Below are positions 48,886 to 62,887 of a stretch of 64,000 nucleotides of DNA, in pieces (the first letter of the stretch is position 1; the number at the start of each line of letters is the position of its first letter). Under the pieces are notes generated by a model, which was not told where the DNA came from, did no database searches, and was given only the letters and a program-made list of their open reading frames with translations. This DNA is from an uncultured Porticoccus sp. (GTDB lineage: Bacteria; Pseudomonadota; Gammaproteobacteria; Pseudomonadales; Porticoccaceae). The translations under genes and the position numbers were made by a program. The DNA lies in assembly GCA_947259505.1 (NCBI GenBank), contig CAMYLT010000008.1, forward strand, positions 496,001 to 560,000. The letters are read 5' to 3'.

Positions 48886-51150
48886 ATGTTAAGTAGAGAG
48901 CTTGAGTTGACCCTGAACAAGGCGTTCAAAGGAGCCAGCGAGAAGCGTCATGAATTCATGACGGTTGAACACCTATTGCTGGCCTTACTCGACAATGAGT
49001 CTGCGGTGAGAGTTCTTCGTGCCTGCGGCGTAGATATTAATGTATTGCGTCACGATCTCGATGAGTTTATCGAATCCACTACACCGCTGATTCCCGAAGA
49101 ACTGGAGGAAAAAGATACTCAGCCAACCCTAGGTTTCCAGCGGGTTCTGCAGCGGGCAGTTTTCCATGTGCAGTCTTCTGGCAAGAAGGAAGTGCAGGGT
49201 GATAATGTTTTGGTTGCGCTCTTTAGTGAGCAGGAGAGTCAGGCGGTCTACTTCCTGCGTTTACAGAATGTTGCCCGGATAGATGTGGTGAATTACATCT
49301 CCCACGGCATATCAAAATATGCTGACCAGTCTGAACAGCATGACGGTGAAGTGCATCAGGATGAGGGGGTCGCAGAAACCGAGGTTCCTGGACAAAGCCT
49401 GTTGGAGCAGTTCACCACCAATCTCAATGTACTTGCCAGCAAAGGGGATATTGATCCTCTGGTGGGCCGAAAGGAAGAGGTAGAGCGTGTCTGCCAGGTT
49501 CTTGCTCGTCGTCGCAAAAACAACCCGCTACTGGTGGGTGAAGCTGGCGTTGGTAAAACTGCCATTGCCGAGGGTCTTGCCAAGTTAATTGTCGAAGGAG
49601 ACGTTCCTGAAGCAATTGGTCATAGTGTCGTGTACGCACTGGATCTCGGCAATTTGCTGGCAGGTACCAAGTACCGAGGTGACTTTGAGAAACGTTTTAA
49701 AGGCGTTCTGGCAGAACTCAATGCCCAGGACGGTGCGATTCTCTTTATCGACGAAATTCATACCATTATTGGTGCAGGTGCGGCCTCTGGTGGTGTTATG
49801 GACGCATCCAACCTGCTTAAGCCGCTGCTGACCTCCGGAAAGATACGCTGTATTGGTTCAACGACCTATCAGGAGTATCGCGGTATCTTCGAGAAAGATC
49901 GTGCGCTATCAAGGCGTTTCCAGAAAATCGATGTTTCCGAGCCTAGTGTAGAGGAAACCTTCGGCATCCTGAAAGGCTTGAAGTCCCGATTTGAGGAACA
50001 TCACCATCTGCGTTTTACCAATTCGGCACTGAAAGCGGCAGCAGAGCTGTCTGCTCGCCACATCAACGACCGATTCCTGCCCGACAAAGCCATTGATGTT
50101 ATCGATGAGGCAGGAGCCTATCAGCAGCTACAATCACCCTCGAAGCGCAAGAAAGTAGTTGGAGTCGGGGATGTTGAGGCCATTGTAGCTAAAATTGCTC
50201 GAATTCCCCCAAAGAGCGTATCAGCGTCTGATAAGGAACAGCTGCGTGGCCTTGCTGATAAGCTGAAAATGGTTGTCTTTGGCCAGGATGAAGGAATTTC
50301 TGTGCTGTCTACGTCCATTAAGCTGGCCCGTGCTGGGTTACGTGAAGGTGACAAGCCGATTGGTTCGTTCCTTTTTGCCGGTCCTACCGGCGTGGGTAAA
50401 ACAGAAGTATCCCGCCAGTTGGCTGAAGTACTCGGTATCGAGCTGTTACGGTTTGATATGTCAGAGTACATGGAGCGTCACACAGTTTCCCGGCTGATTG
50501 GGGCTCCTCCAGGGTACGTTGGCTTTGATCAGGGTGGACTGCTCACCGATGCGGTGACTAAAAACCCTCACTCAGTGGTGTTGCTGGACGAAATCGAAAA
50601 GGCCCATCCCGAAGTGTTCAACTTGCTTCTGCAAGTCATGGATCATGGCACATTGACGGACAATAACGGTCGTAAGGCTGACTTCCGCAATGTGATATTG
50701 ATTATGACCACCAATGCGGGCGCTCAGGAAATGAGCCGCTCATCCATCGGCTTTACTTCTCAGGATCACACTACTGACGGAATGGAAGTGATCAAGAAAA
50801 TGTTCACTCCAGAGTTTAGAAACCGGCTAGATGCCATTATTCAGTTCAACCCTCTGGATTCTTCAGTCATTCATACCGTGGTTGACAAGTTTCTTTGTCA
50901 ATTACAGCAACAGCTTGATGAAAAGCGTGTACAGCTGGAAGTCGACGATGATGCGAAAGAATGGCTCGCTGAACATGGTTATGACGAAAAGATGGGCGCT
51001 CGCCCCATGGCACGTCTTATCCAGGAGAAAATCAAGAAACCGCTGGCAGAAGAGGTGCTTTTCGGTAGCCTGGCCGGCGGTGGTGTTGCCAGAGTATCAG
51101 TATCGGATGATGGTGAGCTGGTAATCGAATCAGAAACAGAAGTTGCCTGA
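48886..51150 (+). CDS. clpA: ClpA, ATP-dependent Clp protease ATPase subunit
   Basis: A 754-residue AAA+ unfoldase (E. coli 758). It has the N-domain ([16 protein letters not shown]), first Walker A GEAGVGKT (about 219-226), second GPTGVGKT (about 499-506), and a C-terminal D2-small domain. It works with ClpP, not encoded here, and with ClpS next door. The acidic linker after the N-domain (about 145-165) is typical. Confidence 0.97.
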   Translation: MLSRELELTLNKAFKGASEKRHEFMTVEHLLLALLDNESAVRVLRACGVDINVLRHDLDEFIESTTPLIPEELEEKDTQPTLGFQRVLQRAVFHVQSSGKKEVQGDNVLVALFSEQESQAVYFLRLQNVARIDVVNYISHGISKYADQSEQHDGEVHQDEGVAETEVPGQSLLEQFTTNLNVLASKGDIDPLVGRKEEVERVCQVLARRRKNNPLLVGEAGVGKTAIAEGLAKLIVEGDVPEAIGHSVVYALDLGNLLAGTKYRGDFEKRFKGVLAELNAQDGAILFIDEIHTIIGAGAASGGVMDASNLLKPLLTSGKIRCIGSTTYQEYRGIFEKDRALSRRFQKIDVSEPSVEETFGILKGLKSRFEEHHHLRFTNSALKAAAELSARHINDRFLPDKAIDVIDEAGAYQQLQSPSKRKKVVGVGDVEAIVAKIARIPPKSVSASDKEQLRGLADKLKMVVFGQDEGISVLSTSIKLARAGLREGDKPIGSFLFAGPTGVGKTEVSRQLAEVLGIELLRFDMSEYMERHTVSRLIGAPPGYVGFDQGGLLTDAVTKNPHSVVLLDEIEKAHPEVFNLLLQVMDHGTLTDNNGRKADFRNVILIMTTNAGAQEMSRSSIGFTSQDHTTDGMEVIKKMFTPEFRNRLDAIIQFNPLDSSVIHTVVDKFLCQLQQQLDEKRVQLEVDDDAKEWLAEHGYDEKMGARPMARLIQEKIKKPLAEEVLFGSLAGGGVARVSVSDDGELVIESETEVA

Positions 51151-51168
51151 CAGGGATAGCAGGCAACT
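51141..51168. terminator. Hairpin at convergent clpA/infA stops
   Basis: A perfect 9-bp stem (AGTTGCCTG/CAGGCAACT) with a 10-base loop covers the clpA stop and reaches the infA stop. No T tract; may protect or end both transcripts. Confidence 0.4.
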
Positions 51169-51386
51169 CAGCGTGCGCGGTAGGTGATTCGCCCTTTGCT
51201 AAGGTCGTAAGGTGTTAGTTCAACTTTCACCTTGTCACCAGTAAGGATGCGGATGTAGTTTTTGCGCATTTTCCCGGAAATATGAGCGGTCACTACGTGG
51301 CCGTTTTCCAGTTTTACTCGGAATGTGGTGTTGGGGAGGGTGTCGATGACTTCCCCTTCCATTTCAATATGATCTTCTTTCGCCAT
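51168..51386 (-). CDS. infA: Translation initiation factor IF-1
   Basis: A 72-residue S1/OB-fold protein ([34 protein letters not shown]), the exact family length. It binds the 30S A site during initiation. The ATG at 51386 is chosen over 51428, which adds 14 unconserved residues. Last of the trxB-aat-bpt-infA run. Confidence 0.97.
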   Translation of the reverse strand: MAKEDHIEMEGEVIDTLPNTTFRVKLENGHVVTAHISGKMRKNYIRILTGDKVKVELTPYDLSKGRITYRAR

Positions 51387-51450
51387 GCCGGTAGAATTCT
51401 CCAAGACCCGCTTTAGGAAGTGGCGCATTCTGCCTGAAAATCAGGCAAAG

Positions 51451-52173
51451 TCAATTCATAGGAACCCATAGGTCGTCGATCAATAGCTCAAGAGGTTGGA
51501 AATTCTTCTTATATGCCATTTTGGGGCTACGTTCGATCCAGTAACCGAGGTACAAATAGGGCAGCCCCATATCTCTGGATAGCACCAATTCCGCCAAAAT
51601 CATGTAAGTGCCAAGGCTGCGTTTGGGATGCTCAGGGGAGTAGTAGGTATAAATTGCGGACAAGCCGTCATTGAGAATATCGATTACCCCGGCTGCGACT
51701 AATTTTCCGTCAAGGCGTATCTCCAGTATTCGACTGTTTTCCCAAAGACTACTGATGAAGTCTCGGTACTGAGTCATGGTGGGGGGATACATATCACCAT
51801 CGGCATGACGGCTGGAGAGGTATTGCTCGTAGAGTGGATAATGTTCGTCTTCATCAATGCTGCGGGCAACGCTCACGGTGAGGTCGGCATTGCGTTTATT
51901 GCAGCGGTGTTGCTGCCGGTTTGGTGTGAATTCATCTACGACGAGTCGGGCAGGAATACAGGCCTTACAATCCTTACACCTGGGGGCGTAGATATAACGA
52001 CCGCTGCGACGGAAGCCGTAGCGGGACAGATAACTATAGAGATTCTTATCGATACTGATAGCGGGGTCGACAAAGGCTGTGATCGCTTTCTGGTCTTCCA
52101 GATAGCTACAGGGGTGAGGTTCTGTCAGAAACAGCCTGATCGCTCTGACATCTGGCGATATATCCCTAGACAT
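51451..52173 (-). CDS. bpt: Aspartate/glutamate leucyltransferase (Bpt/Ate)
   Basis: A 240-residue aminoacyl-tRNA-protein transferase (PCSYLEDQKAITAFVDP, SRYGFRRSGRYIYAPRCKDC, YLGYWIERSPKMAYKKNF). The bacterial Bpt branch adds Leu to N-terminal Asp/Glu, making ClpS substrates. Cysteines in CKDCKACIP are visible. It lies beside aat and near clpS-clpA. Confidence 0.93.
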   Translation of the reverse strand: MSRDISPDVRAIRLFLTEPHPCSYLEDQKAITAFVDPAISIDKNLYSYLSRYGFRRSGRYIYAPRCKDCKACIPARLVVDEFTPNRQQHRCNKRNADLTVSVARSIDEDEHYPLYEQYLSSRHADGDMYPPTMTQYRDFISSLWENSRILEIRLDGKLVAAGVIDILNDGLSAIYTYYSPEHPKRSLGTYMILAELVLSRDMGLPYLYLGYWIERSPKMAYKKNFQPLELLIDDLWVPMN

Positions 52174-52200
52174 AGCTCTTACTTCTCGATTCCCAGTGGG

Positions 52201-52920
52201 TTACCTAAGTTTAGTCAATGCGCTATCAATATTGACAGCATTCCAATCAAAGAGTTTGACCCTTAAATTGGCCAGTCTGGCAAGAAACTCGCGGCGGGGA
52301 ATGGTGACAGCTCCCATTGATAGCAGATGATCATTGCTCACCTGACAGTCAATCAGGCTATCCATATGCCGCTGTTGTAGCATCCCACTTAGCGCTGTCA
52401 ACGCCACCTTTGAGGCATCCCGCTGTCGGCTGAACATCGACTCGCCACAAAACAGACTGCCTATCATCACGCCATACAAGCCGCCAACCAGCTGATTGTG
52501 GTGCCAGACCTCAACTGAGTGTGCATGACCTGCCCGATGCAATGCAAGATAGGCGAGTTTCATCTCCATGGTGATCCAAGTGCCGCCATGACCTTGAATC
52601 CGCGGTGCTGCACAGTTTTCGATGACTTGTAGAAAGTCATGGTCGATTTTGATCGTCCATTCATTGCGCCGCCAGCTTTTCCTGAGTGACCTCGAAACCG
52701 AGATTTGTTCGGGGAAAATCACGGCGCGGGGATCGGGCGACCACCACAACAGTGGCTGGCCAGCTTCATACCAGGGGAAAATACCCTGTTGGTAGGCGGC
52801 CAGCAGCGTGTTGCTGGAAAGGTTTCCGCCGACGGCGAGAAGGCCGTCGGGGTCCCTCAGGGCGTTTTCCGGGTGAGGGAAAACAGGATGTTGTGAATCC
52901 AGTAGCGTCAGATCACGCAA
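52201..52920 (-). CDS. aat: Leucyl/phenylalanyl-tRNA-protein transferase
   Basis: A 239-residue transferase that adds Leu or Phe to N-terminal Lys or Arg. It has FPHPENALRDPDGLLAVGG, GIFPWYEAGQPLLWWSPDPR, HSVEVWHHNQLVGGLYGV and ESMFSRQRDASKVAL. It starts 7 bases after the trxB stop and precedes bpt. Confidence 0.96.
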   Translation of the reverse strand: MRDLTLLDSQHPVFPHPENALRDPDGLLAVGGNLSSNTLLAAYQQGIFPWYEAGQPLLWWSPDPRAVIFPEQISVSRSLRKSWRRNEWTIKIDHDFLQVIENCAAPRIQGHGGTWITMEMKLAYLALHRAGHAHSVEVWHHNQLVGGLYGVMIGSLFCGESMFSRQRDASKVALTALSGMLQQRHMDSLIDCQVSNDHLLSMGAVTIPRREFLARLANLRVKLFDWNAVNIDSALTKLR

Positions 52921-52927
52921 TGCAGCT

Positions 52928-53971
<1,044 letters not shown>

Positions 53972-54059
53972 TTAGTGAACTAATGCCCTTGGGCGCTGCT
54001 GGTATTTCCATCTACTGCCATTACAATAGCGGTCAGATGTACAACAGCCGGACATTCAG

Positions 54060-56423
54060 TTGAGCAGAGAGAAACAGCCAAAAAAAAAGCAGGGGTCTGA
54101 CATTAGTCAGCCACCGTCACGGGTGAAAATGATTCTCCGAGAAGGCGCCCTGATAAGCTGGCTTGCCATCTGTGCTTATCTTTTTCTGGCCTTTATCAGT
54201 TATTCCCCCGCCGATCCGGGATGGTCCCACACCGGCAATATCGACCGCGTTGAAAATGCAGCCGGTCCGCTCGGTGCTTGGCTGGCCGATGTGTTTTTTT
54301 CCCTTTTTGGTTATATGTCTTACTTGTTTCCCGTCTTGCTGGGCCTTCGGGCTTGGAATGTCTTTCGTGCTCACCAACAGGAAAGCGTTGGATTTGATGG
54401 CGTCGTCTTCGCCCTGCGTATCCTTGGCTTGGTCCTGGTAATGGTTTGTGCCACCTCTCTTGCAACGCTGCAGTACGGGGGCGTTAGTACAGAGTTACCA
54501 TTTGGCATCGGCGGCATTCTCGGTACTTCTGTGGCGACGGCGTCATCAACCGCATTTAGTTATGTAGGCAGCACGCTGGTATTGCTCTCTGTCTTCTTGT
54601 TCGGTCTGACCGTTTTTACCGATTTGTCCTGGCTCGCAATGATCGATGGTGCTGGGCGTCTGACCTTGCGTGGTTTCGAGCGAGTACGTCATGGCATTGC
54701 CGGGTATCGGGTGCGGCGTGAGGAAAATCGGCAGGCTGAAATTTCTCAGCAACACCGCAAAGAAGTAAAGGCCAAACGGGCTGAGAAAGAAGCGACACGA
54801 ATTCCTCCCACCATCCAAACGCCTCCAAAGAGAGAAGTCACGAGCATCAGGGTTGAAAAAGAGAAGCAAACCTCTCTCTTCGAAGAACCGGCAAGTGGTG
54901 AATTGCCAGCACTCAACCTGTTGGATAAAAACGTTAGCACCCGTGACAAGGGCTACTCCAAGGAATCCCTTGAGGCCATGTCAAAGCAATTGGAGCTCAA
55001 GCTGCAAGACTTCGGCATCACCGCCGAGGTGGTTGAAGTATTACCGGGACCAGTCGTGACCCGGTTTGAAATTCAGCCCGCTGCGGGGGTTAAAGTTAGT
55101 CGTATTAGCAACCTCGCCAAGGACTTGGCGCGCTCTCTCGCAGTGATCAGCGTACGCGTAGTGGAAGTTATTCCCGGCAAATCCGTAGTGGGTATTGAAA
55201 TTCCGAACGAGCACCGTGAAATGGTTGGACTGGGGGAAGTACTGTCTTCAGAAACCTATGAGCAAGCTCGTTCACCGCTGACATTGGCCCTCGGGCACGA
55301 CATTTCTGGTCTGCCTGTCGTAGCAGACCTGGCAAAAATGCCGCATTTGTTAGTGGCGGGTACGACTGGTTCCGGAAAATCTGTAGGCATCAACGTAATG
55401 CTGCTGAGCCTTTTGTATAAGGCCAGTCCGGAAGACGTCCGCTTGATCCTGGTCGACCCAAAAATGCTGGAATTGTCCGTTTATGATGGTATTCCTCATC
55501 TGCTGACCCCAGTCATTACCGATATGAAAGATGCTGCCAGTGGCCTGCGCTGGTGTGTCGGTGAAATGGAACGTCGTTACAAGCTGATGGCCGCCATGGG
55601 TGTGCGTAACCTGTCCGGCTACAACCGCAAGATTATTGATGCCGCCGCTGCAGGCAAACCCATTACCGACCCCCTGTGGCGCCCGGACGAGAATGCCAGT
55701 CTGTTTGCCGAGAATGGTGAAGGACAGGTCGCCCCCGATCTACAGAAACTGCCCTATATCGTCGTCGTCATTGATGAATTTGCCGACATGATGATGATTG
55801 TCGGTAAAAAAGTTGAACAGCTCATCGCCCGTATCGCCCAAAAGGCAAGGGCAGCAGGAATACATCTAATCCTGGCTACGCAGCGTCCCTCTGTGGATGT
55901 GATTACTGGCCTCATCAAGGCGAATGTACCGACCCGCATAGCATTTCAGGTGTCGTCTAAAATTGATTCGCGCACCATTCTCGATCAGGGTGGTGCGGAG
56001 CAACTATTGGGGCATGGGGACATGCTCTATCTTCCCCCTGGGACCAGTGTGCCAATCCGCGTCCACGGTGCATTTGTGGATGATCATGAAGTCCATCGGG
56101 TGGTAGCTGACTGGAAGCGCCGCGGCTCACCAGAATATTTGGAAGACATCCTCGACGAGGCCGTTCTCGGCAATATTCTGGTACCGGGCTTTTCCTCTGA
56201 AGGTGGGGAGGGTGGTGATGATGCTGAGTCTGACCCGCTTTACGATGAAGCGGTGGCCTTTGTACTGCATACCCGCAAAGCCTCTATCTCCTCGGTACAG
56301 CGCAAACTCCGTATTGGCTACAATCGAGCGGCGCGTCTTATCGAACAGATGGAAGTCTCCGGCGTTGTGAGCGAGATGGGCACCAATGGTAATCGTGAAG
56401 TGTTGGCCCCCGGTCGAGACTGA
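54060..56423 (+). CDS. ftsK: DNA translocase FtsK
   Basis: A 787-residue membrane-anchored translocase for chromosome dimer resolution and division. It has four N-terminal helices (about 30-200), a short charged linker (about 215-290), the alpha/beta motor with Walker A GTTGSGKS (434-441) and Walker [11 protein letters not shown] (about 566-575), and a C-terminal gamma winged helix ([20 protein letters not shown]). TTG start at 54060; an ATG at codon 24 is possible but shortens the conserved leader. Shorter linker than E. coli FtsK (1329). Confidence 0.95.
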   Translation: MSREKQPKKKQGSDISQPPSRVKMILREGALISWLAICAYLFLAFISYSPADPGWSHTGNIDRVENAAGPLGAWLADVFFSLFGYMSYLFPVLLGLRAWNVFRAHQQESVGFDGVVFALRILGLVLVMVCATSLATLQYGGVSTELPFGIGGILGTSVATASSTAFSYVGSTLVLLSVFLFGLTVFTDLSWLAMIDGAGRLTLRGFERVRHGIAGYRVRREENRQAEISQQHRKEVKAKRAEKEATRIPPTIQTPPKREVTSIRVEKEKQTSLFEEPASGELPALNLLDKNVSTRDKGYSKESLEAMSKQLELKLQDFGITAEVVEVLPGPVVTRFEIQPAAGVKVSRISNLAKDLARSLAVISVRVVEVIPGKSVVGIEIPNEHREMVGLGEVLSSETYEQARSPLTLALGHDISGLPVVADLAKMPHLLVAGTTGSGKSVGINVMLLSLLYKASPEDVRLILVDPKMLELSVYDGIPHLLTPVITDMKDAASGLRWCVGEMERRYKLMAAMGVRNLSGYNRKIIDAAAAGKPITDPLWRPDENASLFAENGEGQVAPDLQKLPYIVVVIDEFADMMMIVGKKVEQLIARIAQKARAAGIHLILATQRPSVDVITGLIKANVPTRIAFQVSSKIDSRTILDQGGAEQLLGHGDMLYLPPGTSVPIRVHGAFVDDHEVHRVVADWKRRGSPEYLEDILDEAVLGNILVPGFSSEGGEGGDDAESDPLYDEAVAFVLHTRKASISSVQRKLRIGYNRAARLIEQMEVSGVVSEMGTNGNREVLAPGRD

Positions 56424-56444
56424 TACGGTTTTAACTTATTTCTG

Positions 56445-57077
56445 ATGATATTCCCTATGATTCGCGCGCTAGTAGCCTGCAGCTTGCTCACCGTATCCTG
56501 TTCACTATTGGCCGGGGGGCAGCCTGGTGCCAATGATTTGCGGCTGAGACTATCCGATCTGGAGAGCCTCACTGCCGAGTTTGAACAAACGGTCTACGCC
56601 GCCGAGGGCGATCTGCTGCAACAGGCCAGCGGCCAAATACAGGCTGCCCGCCCCGGCAGGGTGCGCTGGCAGACTGAGGCCCCACTGGAGCAATTGATTG
56701 TTTCTGACGGACAGACGTTGTGGCTGTATGACCCGGATCTGGAACAGGTCACCATCAAGCCATTTGAGGCGGATCTCAGCAAAACGCCAGCGGTGCTGTT
56801 TATCGGGGATCTCGCAGCACTGGAACAGAGCTACAGCGTGACCTGGGAAGAAGGGGGAAACACGTTGTTTACCTTGATACCTATCTCTGCTGATAGCCTT
56901 TATGAGAAAGTCACCCTGAGTTTTCAGAGCAACATCCCCGTGGCAATGGCTCTCTGGGATAGCTTGGGACAGAAAACAGACATTCGTTTCCATAATGTAC
57001 AGCGCAATCCATCTTGGACACCTGCTCAATTTATCTTTGTTCCCCCCGAAGGGGTGGACATCATTGGCGATGAATAA
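56445..57077 (+). CDS. lolA: Outer-membrane lipoprotein carrier LolA
   Basis: A 210-residue periplasmic chaperone with a signal peptide (VACSLLTVSCSLLAGG). It has the LolA pattern LSDLESLTAEFEQTVYA, ASGQIQAARPGRVRWQTE, LWLYDPDLEQVTIKPF. It carries lipoproteins from LolCDE to LolB. It follows ftsK by 21 bases and overlaps rarA by 8. ATG 56457 is a possible shorter start. Confidence 0.92.
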   Translation: MIFPMIRALVACSLLTVSCSLLAGGQPGANDLRLRLSDLESLTAEFEQTVYAAEGDLLQQASGQIQAARPGRVRWQTEAPLEQLIVSDGQTLWLYDPDLEQVTIKPFEADLSKTPAVLFIGDLAALEQSYSVTWEEGGNTLFTLIPISADSLYEKVTLSFQSNIPVAMALWDSLGQKTDIRFHNVQRNPSWTPAQFIFVPPEGVDIIGDE

Positions 57078-58416
57078 AGACCTGTTCAGCCGAGATCTGG
57101 GGCAACCCCTTGCCGCCAGGATGAGGCCGCGCGTACTCAATGAATTTAGCGGCCAGGTTCATCTGGTCGGAAAAGGGAAATCCCTGCATGAGGCTATCCA
57201 GGCAGGGCAATTGCACTCAATGCTGTTCTGGGGGCCACCAGGAGTTGGTAAAACGACGCTGGCTCGTATTATTGCCGACTCTGTTGATGCCCATCTCGAG
57301 GCCATTTCGGCGGTATTGTCGGGTGTCAAAGAGATTCGTGCCGCTGTTGCTCGCGCTCAGGAAGAGCGTGACGTTCACGGCAGACAGACCATCCTGTTCG
57401 TAGACGAAGTACACCGTTTCAACAAATCCCAGCAGGATGCCTTTTTGCCTTTTGTGGAAGATGGCACGGTGGTGTTAATTGGTGCCACCACTGAAAACCC
57501 CTCATTTGAACTCAACAATGCACTGCTGTCCCGTTGTCGCGTTTACGTATTGCGCAGCCTTGAGCATGACGACATCGTCGATATCATCCGCCGTGCGCTA
57601 AGCGACGAGGGGAGGGGACTCGGTAATCGACAACTACAAATTGATGATGATGCGCTGGAATTACTGGCCAGCGCCGCAGACGGTGATGCCCGCAAGGCGC
57701 TCAATTTGTTGGAAATCGCCAGTGATCTGGCCACATCTAACACCCTGCATCGCTCTGCGGTTGAAGAAGTGCTGGTCAGCGACACCCGCCGTTTTGATAA
57801 AGGCGGAGAGTATTTCTACGATCAAATATCCGCCTTACATAAAGCTGTTCGGGGGTCTTCGCCCGATGCTGCACTCTATTGGTTCACTCGCATGATCGAC
57901 GGTGGCTGCGATCCGTTATACATCGCACGGCGTGTCGTGCGCATGGCCAGCGAGGATATCGGTAATGCTGATCCCAGGGCTCTCGGTTTAGCCCTCAATG
58001 CCTGGGACACCCTTGAACGTCTCGGCAGTCCGGAAGGAGAATTGACGCTTGCTCAGGCCATTCTCTATCTGGCAGCTGCGCCCAAGAGCAACGCCGTATA
58101 TCAGGCATTTAACCGTGCTCGCTCAGACGTGCGACAAATGCCCACCTACGATGTGCCATTGCACCTGCGTAATGCCCCTACCAAACTAATGAAAGAATTG
58201 GATTACGGTGCCGAATACCGTTATGCCCATGATGAGCCCGGCGCTTTTGCCCCCGGCGAAAATTATTTCCCGCAAGAGCTGAAGGACAAGCGCTATTATT
58301 TTCCCTCAGATCGTGGACTCGAAAAGCAAATTGCCGAGAAACTGGATCGTTTGTGCGAACTGGACAAGAACAGTCCCGTACAACGTTACGGGGAGGATGA
58401 CACATGCAATGGTTGA
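57070..58416 (+). CDS. rarA: Replication-associated recombination protein RarA
   Basis: A 448-residue AAA+ clamp-loader-like ATPase (MRPRVLNEFSGQVHLVGKGK, Walker A WGPPGVGKTTLARI, DEVHRFNKSQQDAFLP). It acts at stalled forks. ATG 57070 overlaps the lolA stop by 8 bases. The stop overlaps the next start by 13 bases. Confidence 0.95.
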   Translation: MNKDLFSRDLGQPLAARMRPRVLNEFSGQVHLVGKGKSLHEAIQAGQLHSMLFWGPPGVGKTTLARIIADSVDAHLEAISAVLSGVKEIRAAVARAQEERDVHGRQTILFVDEVHRFNKSQQDAFLPFVEDGTVVLIGATTENPSFELNNALLSRCRVYVLRSLEHDDIVDIIRRALSDEGRGLGNRQLQIDDDALELLASAADGDARKALNLLEIASDLATSNTLHRSAVEEVLVSDTRRFDKGGEYFYDQISALHKAVRGSSPDAALYWFTRMIDGGCDPLYIARRVVRMASEDIGNADPRALGLALNAWDTLERLGSPEGELTLAQAILYLAAAPKSNAVYQAFNRARSDVRQMPTYDVPLHLRNAPTKLMKELDYGAEYRYAHDEPGAFAPGENYFPQELKDKRYYFPSDRGLEKQIAEKLDRLCELDKNSPVQRYGEDDTCNG

Positions 58417-58775
58417 TGGTGGCGGTGGGTGGCGCTCTGGGTGCTATGGGGCGGTTTGCAGTAAACGCAGCGATATTTCCAGTGATGGGCGGCAGGTTTC
58501 CCATAGGGACCCTAGTGGTCAATGTGGCAGGCTCTATCCTGATGGGCCTGTTCTATGTATTGATTATTGAGCGTGGTGTACTGCCGTCAGAACTGCGTAA
58601 TCTGGTGATGGTGGGCTTTCTCGGCGCATTTACAACCTTTTCCACCTTCTCGCTTGATAGCCTTGCTTTGTGGCAAAATGGCCACCTTGCTCTGGCGGCC
58701 GCTTATGTCGCCCTGAATCTTTTCTTGTGCCTGGCGGGAACGCTTGGCGCCATAACGTTGACCCGATTGTTTTAG
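58404..58775 (+). CDS. crcB: Fluoride channel CrcB (Fluc)
   Basis: A 123-residue four-helix membrane protein that exports fluoride as a dual-topology dimer. It has GGALGAMGRFAVN, GTLVVNVAGSILMGL and the Phe-box GFLGAFTTFSTFSLD. No fluoride riboswitch is seen: it starts inside the rarA end (13-base overlap). Confidence 0.93.
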   Translation: MQWLMVAVGGALGAMGRFAVNAAIFPVMGGRFPIGTLVVNVAGSILMGLFYVLIIERGVLPSELRNLVMVGFLGAFTTFSTFSLDSLALWQNGHLALAAAYVALNLFLCLAGTLGAITLTRLF

Positions 58776-60077
<1,302 letters not shown>

Positions 60078-60106
60078 TTGCCTCTCAGTGAACCAAACTA
60101 TTTCTT

Positions 60107-61486
60107 ATGGATCTGTTGCCGTTATTTCATAACCTGCGCGGTCGACGCTGCGTGGTGGTCGGAGGCGGAGATGTTGCGCTGCGCAAGTTGCGCCAGCTTA
60201 TTGATGCAGGTGCGGCTATCCTGGTGATAGCCCCTGAGATCAATGCGGCTATCCGCAAATTAGCCCAAAAACATACTCTTTCTATCCGGCTGACGCCTTT
60301 TTCAGACACCGATCTGGATGGTGCTGTGCTGGTGATTGCCGCTACCAATGATCAAGCTGTCAATCGACACATATCCGAGTTGGCTCAGGGACGCAATGTG
60401 CCTGTTAATGTGGTGGATAGCCCAGAACTCTGCACCGTGGTATTTCCTTCCATTGTGGATCGCTCTCCCGTACAAATTGCGATTAGTAGTAGCGGCAAGG
60501 CTCCGGTGCTGGCACGTATGCTACGCACGCGCCTGGAGGGCCTGATTCCTGCGGGTTACGGCAAATTGGCTGCATTGGCGGGCAAGCATCGGAACCATGT
60601 CAAAGAACGTATCGGCAACCCCCTGGATCGCAAAGCCTTCTGGGAGGAAGTATTTGAAGGTGATATTGCTGAACTGGTCTACAGCGAAAAACTCGATGAG
60701 GCAGAAAAACGCCTTGAGCAGAAGCTTGCGGGAAACCAACCCCAACAGGTAGGAGAGGTTTACCTGGTTGGCGGTGGCCCCGGTGACCCAGACCTGCTGA
60801 CATTCCGCGCCCTTCGCCTGATGCAGAAAGCCGATATCGTGCTCTATGACCGCCTCGTCTCCAAGGAGGTGATGGCACTGGTACGACGGGATGCAGAGCT
60901 GATCTATGTCGGTAAGACTGCTGGTGATCACCCGGTTACCCAGGAAAATATTAATGAAAAACTGGCGGAATTCGCACTGCAGGGCAAGCGGGTACTGCGG
61001 CTGAAGGGCGGCGACCCTTTTATTTTTGGCCGCGGTGGTGAGGAAATTGCCCACTTGGCAGAGCGTGGTGTGCCATTTCAAGTGGTGCCCGGCATCACTG
61101 CTGCCTCCGGCTGCGCGAGCTATGCGGGTATCCCTCTAACTCACCGGGATTACGCCCAGTCGGTGCGCTTTATCACCGGACACCTCAAGGATCACTCCCT
61201 GGATCTCAACTGGCAGGACTTGGTCGCACCCAATCAAACACTGGTGTTTTACATGGGTCTCAGCGGGTTAGAAAGCATCTGCAAAGCACTGATTGCCCGG
61301 GGTAAAGCTGCCACCACTCCCGCTGCACTGGTTGAGAAGGGCACAACCGCCCGTCAAAGAGTATTTATCGGCGACCTGACAACCTTGCCTGATATCGTTC
61401 GCAAAGCCGAGGCCAAAGCCCCAACCTTGATCATTGTCGGTGATGTGGTCAAACTCCACGACACATTGTCCTGGTTTAAGGGCTGA
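60107..61486 (+). CDS. cysG: Siroheme synthase CysG
   Basis: A 459-residue fusion (E. coli 457). The N-terminal NAD-binding dehydrogenase/ferrochelatase ([33 protein letters not shown]) is followed from about 216 by uroporphyrinogen III methyltransferase ([32 protein letters not shown]). It makes siroheme, the cofactor of sulfite and nitrite reductases, linking it to the cysH-cysB region. Confidence 0.96.
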   Translation: MDLLPLFHNLRGRRCVVVGGGDVALRKLRQLIDAGAAILVIAPEINAAIRKLAQKHTLSIRLTPFSDTDLDGAVLVIAATNDQAVNRHISELAQGRNVPVNVVDSPELCTVVFPSIVDRSPVQIAISSSGKAPVLARMLRTRLEGLIPAGYGKLAALAGKHRNHVKERIGNPLDRKAFWEEVFEGDIAELVYSEKLDEAEKRLEQKLAGNQPQQVGEVYLVGGGPGDPDLLTFRALRLMQKADIVLYDRLVSKEVMALVRRDAELIYVGKTAGDHPVTQENINEKLAEFALQGKRVLRLKGGDPFIFGRGGEEIAHLAERGVPFQVVPGITAASGCASYAGIPLTHRDYAQSVRFITGHLKDHSLDLNWQDLVAPNQTLVFYMGLSGLESICKALIARGKAATTPAALVEKGTTARQRVFIGDLTTLPDIVRKAEAKAPTLIIVGDVVKLHDTLSWFKG

Positions 61487-61508
61487 GTGTCGCTAAAGGA
61501 GCAAAGCC

Positions 61509-62861
61509 ATGTCTGACTTTGATGTTGACTTGTTTGTCATTGGTGCCGGTTCTGGTGGTGTAAGAACAGCGCGTATGTGTGCACAACAAGGTCTGCGTGT
61601 AATGGTGGCTGAGTCTCAGTACCTGGGCGGTACCTGCGTCAATGTCGGCTGTGTACCGAAAAAACTGTTCGTCTACGCATCTTCGTTTGCCAGTGAATTT
61701 CACGCAGCGCAAGGCTTTGGCTGGCAAGTAGGCAACCCCCAGTTTGACTGGCCAACCCTGCGAGACAATAAGAACCGTGAAATCGAACGGCTCAACGGCA
61801 TTTACGGCAATTTATTGGACAATGCCGGCGTAGAGCTGGTTAGAGGCTGGGCAAAAATCCTGGGGGCCCATGAAGTTGAGGTCAACGGTAAAACCTATTC
61901 CTGTGGGAAGATTCTTATCGCCACCGGTGGAGTACCCTTTGTACCAGATTTCCCCGGCAGCGAGTTGGCCATCACCTCCAATGACGCCTTTTACCTCGAC
62001 CAATTGCCCGAACGCATCCTGATAGTTGGCGGCGGCTACATCGCCGTGGAATTTGCGGGGATCTTCAATGGCCTTGGGGTAGAGACGCACTTGCTTTACA
62101 GGGGGCCGCTATTCCTGCGCGGTTTTGATGAAGATGTCCGAAACACTCTCAAAGAAGAGATCGAAAAACAGGGAGTTAAGATACACTTCTCAACTGATAT
62201 CGAGAAATTAGAAGCGTTTGATAAAAATGTTAGAGCGACGCTGAATAACGGTGAAATTCTTGAGGCGGGCCTGGTCATGTATGCCACTGGTCGTCGCCCT
62301 AATGTAGATTCACTCGGCTTGGAAAACACTGCCATCAAGACCCGAGACAACGGCTCCATTGTCGTAGATGACTACTTTCAGACTGCCGAACCTTCGATTT
62401 ATGCTATTGGCGATGTGATTGGTCGCGTTGAACTCACACCCGTGGCTATTGCGGAAGGCATGGCACTGACTAAAACATTGACCACGGGTGTTCCCGCCAC
62501 CGTGGATTACAGCAATATACCCACCGCTGTGTTCAGTCAACCGAACACAGCCTCCGTTGGCCTGACTGAACAGCAGGCGAGGGAGCTGCACGGTGATGAT
62601 TTGCGGATATACCGAAGCCGTTTCCGTGCGATGAAAGAAACCCTCGGGGGGGGTGATGGCAAGGTGTTCATGAAGTTGATTGTGCAGGCCACCACTGATC
62701 GGGTCATCGGTTGCCACATGGTGGGTGAGGGCGCCGGTGAGATCATTCAAGGCATCGCCATCGCGATCAAGGCGGGGGCGACTAAAGCGGACTTCGATAC
62801 CACCATCGGTATTCATCCGACAGCCGCCGAGGAATTTGTCACTATGCGGGAGCCCGGCTGA
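61509..62861 (+). CDS. gor: Glutathione-disulfide reductase
   Basis: A 450-residue flavoprotein with the redox pair Cys43/Cys48 ([14 protein letters not shown]), FAD motif [19 protein letters not shown] motif [14 protein letters not shown], and C-terminal HPTAAEEF with the catalytic His. Matches glutathione reductase length. AAGGAG lies upstream of the ATG. A short GCCCG/CGGGC hairpin overlaps the stop. Confidence 0.94.
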   Translation: MSDFDVDLFVIGAGSGGVRTARMCAQQGLRVMVAESQYLGGTCVNVGCVPKKLFVYASSFASEFHAAQGFGWQVGNPQFDWPTLRDNKNREIERLNGIYGNLLDNAGVELVRGWAKILGAHEVEVNGKTYSCGKILIATGGVPFVPDFPGSELAITSNDAFYLDQLPERILIVGGGYIAVEFAGIFNGLGVETHLLYRGPLFLRGFDEDVRNTLKEEIEKQGVKIHFSTDIEKLEAFDKNVRATLNNGEILEAGLVMYATGRRPNVDSLGLENTAIKTRDNGSIVVDDYFQTAEPSIYAIGDVIGRVELTPVAIAEGMALTKTLTTGVPATVDYSNIPTAVFSQPNTASVGLTEQQARELHGDDLRIYRSRFRAMKETLGGGDGKVFMKLIVQATTDRVIGCHMVGEGAGEIIQGIAIAIKAGATKADFDTTIGIHPTAAEEFVTMREPG

Positions 62862-62887
62862 GTCGGGCAAACTCGCCCAATACAGTA

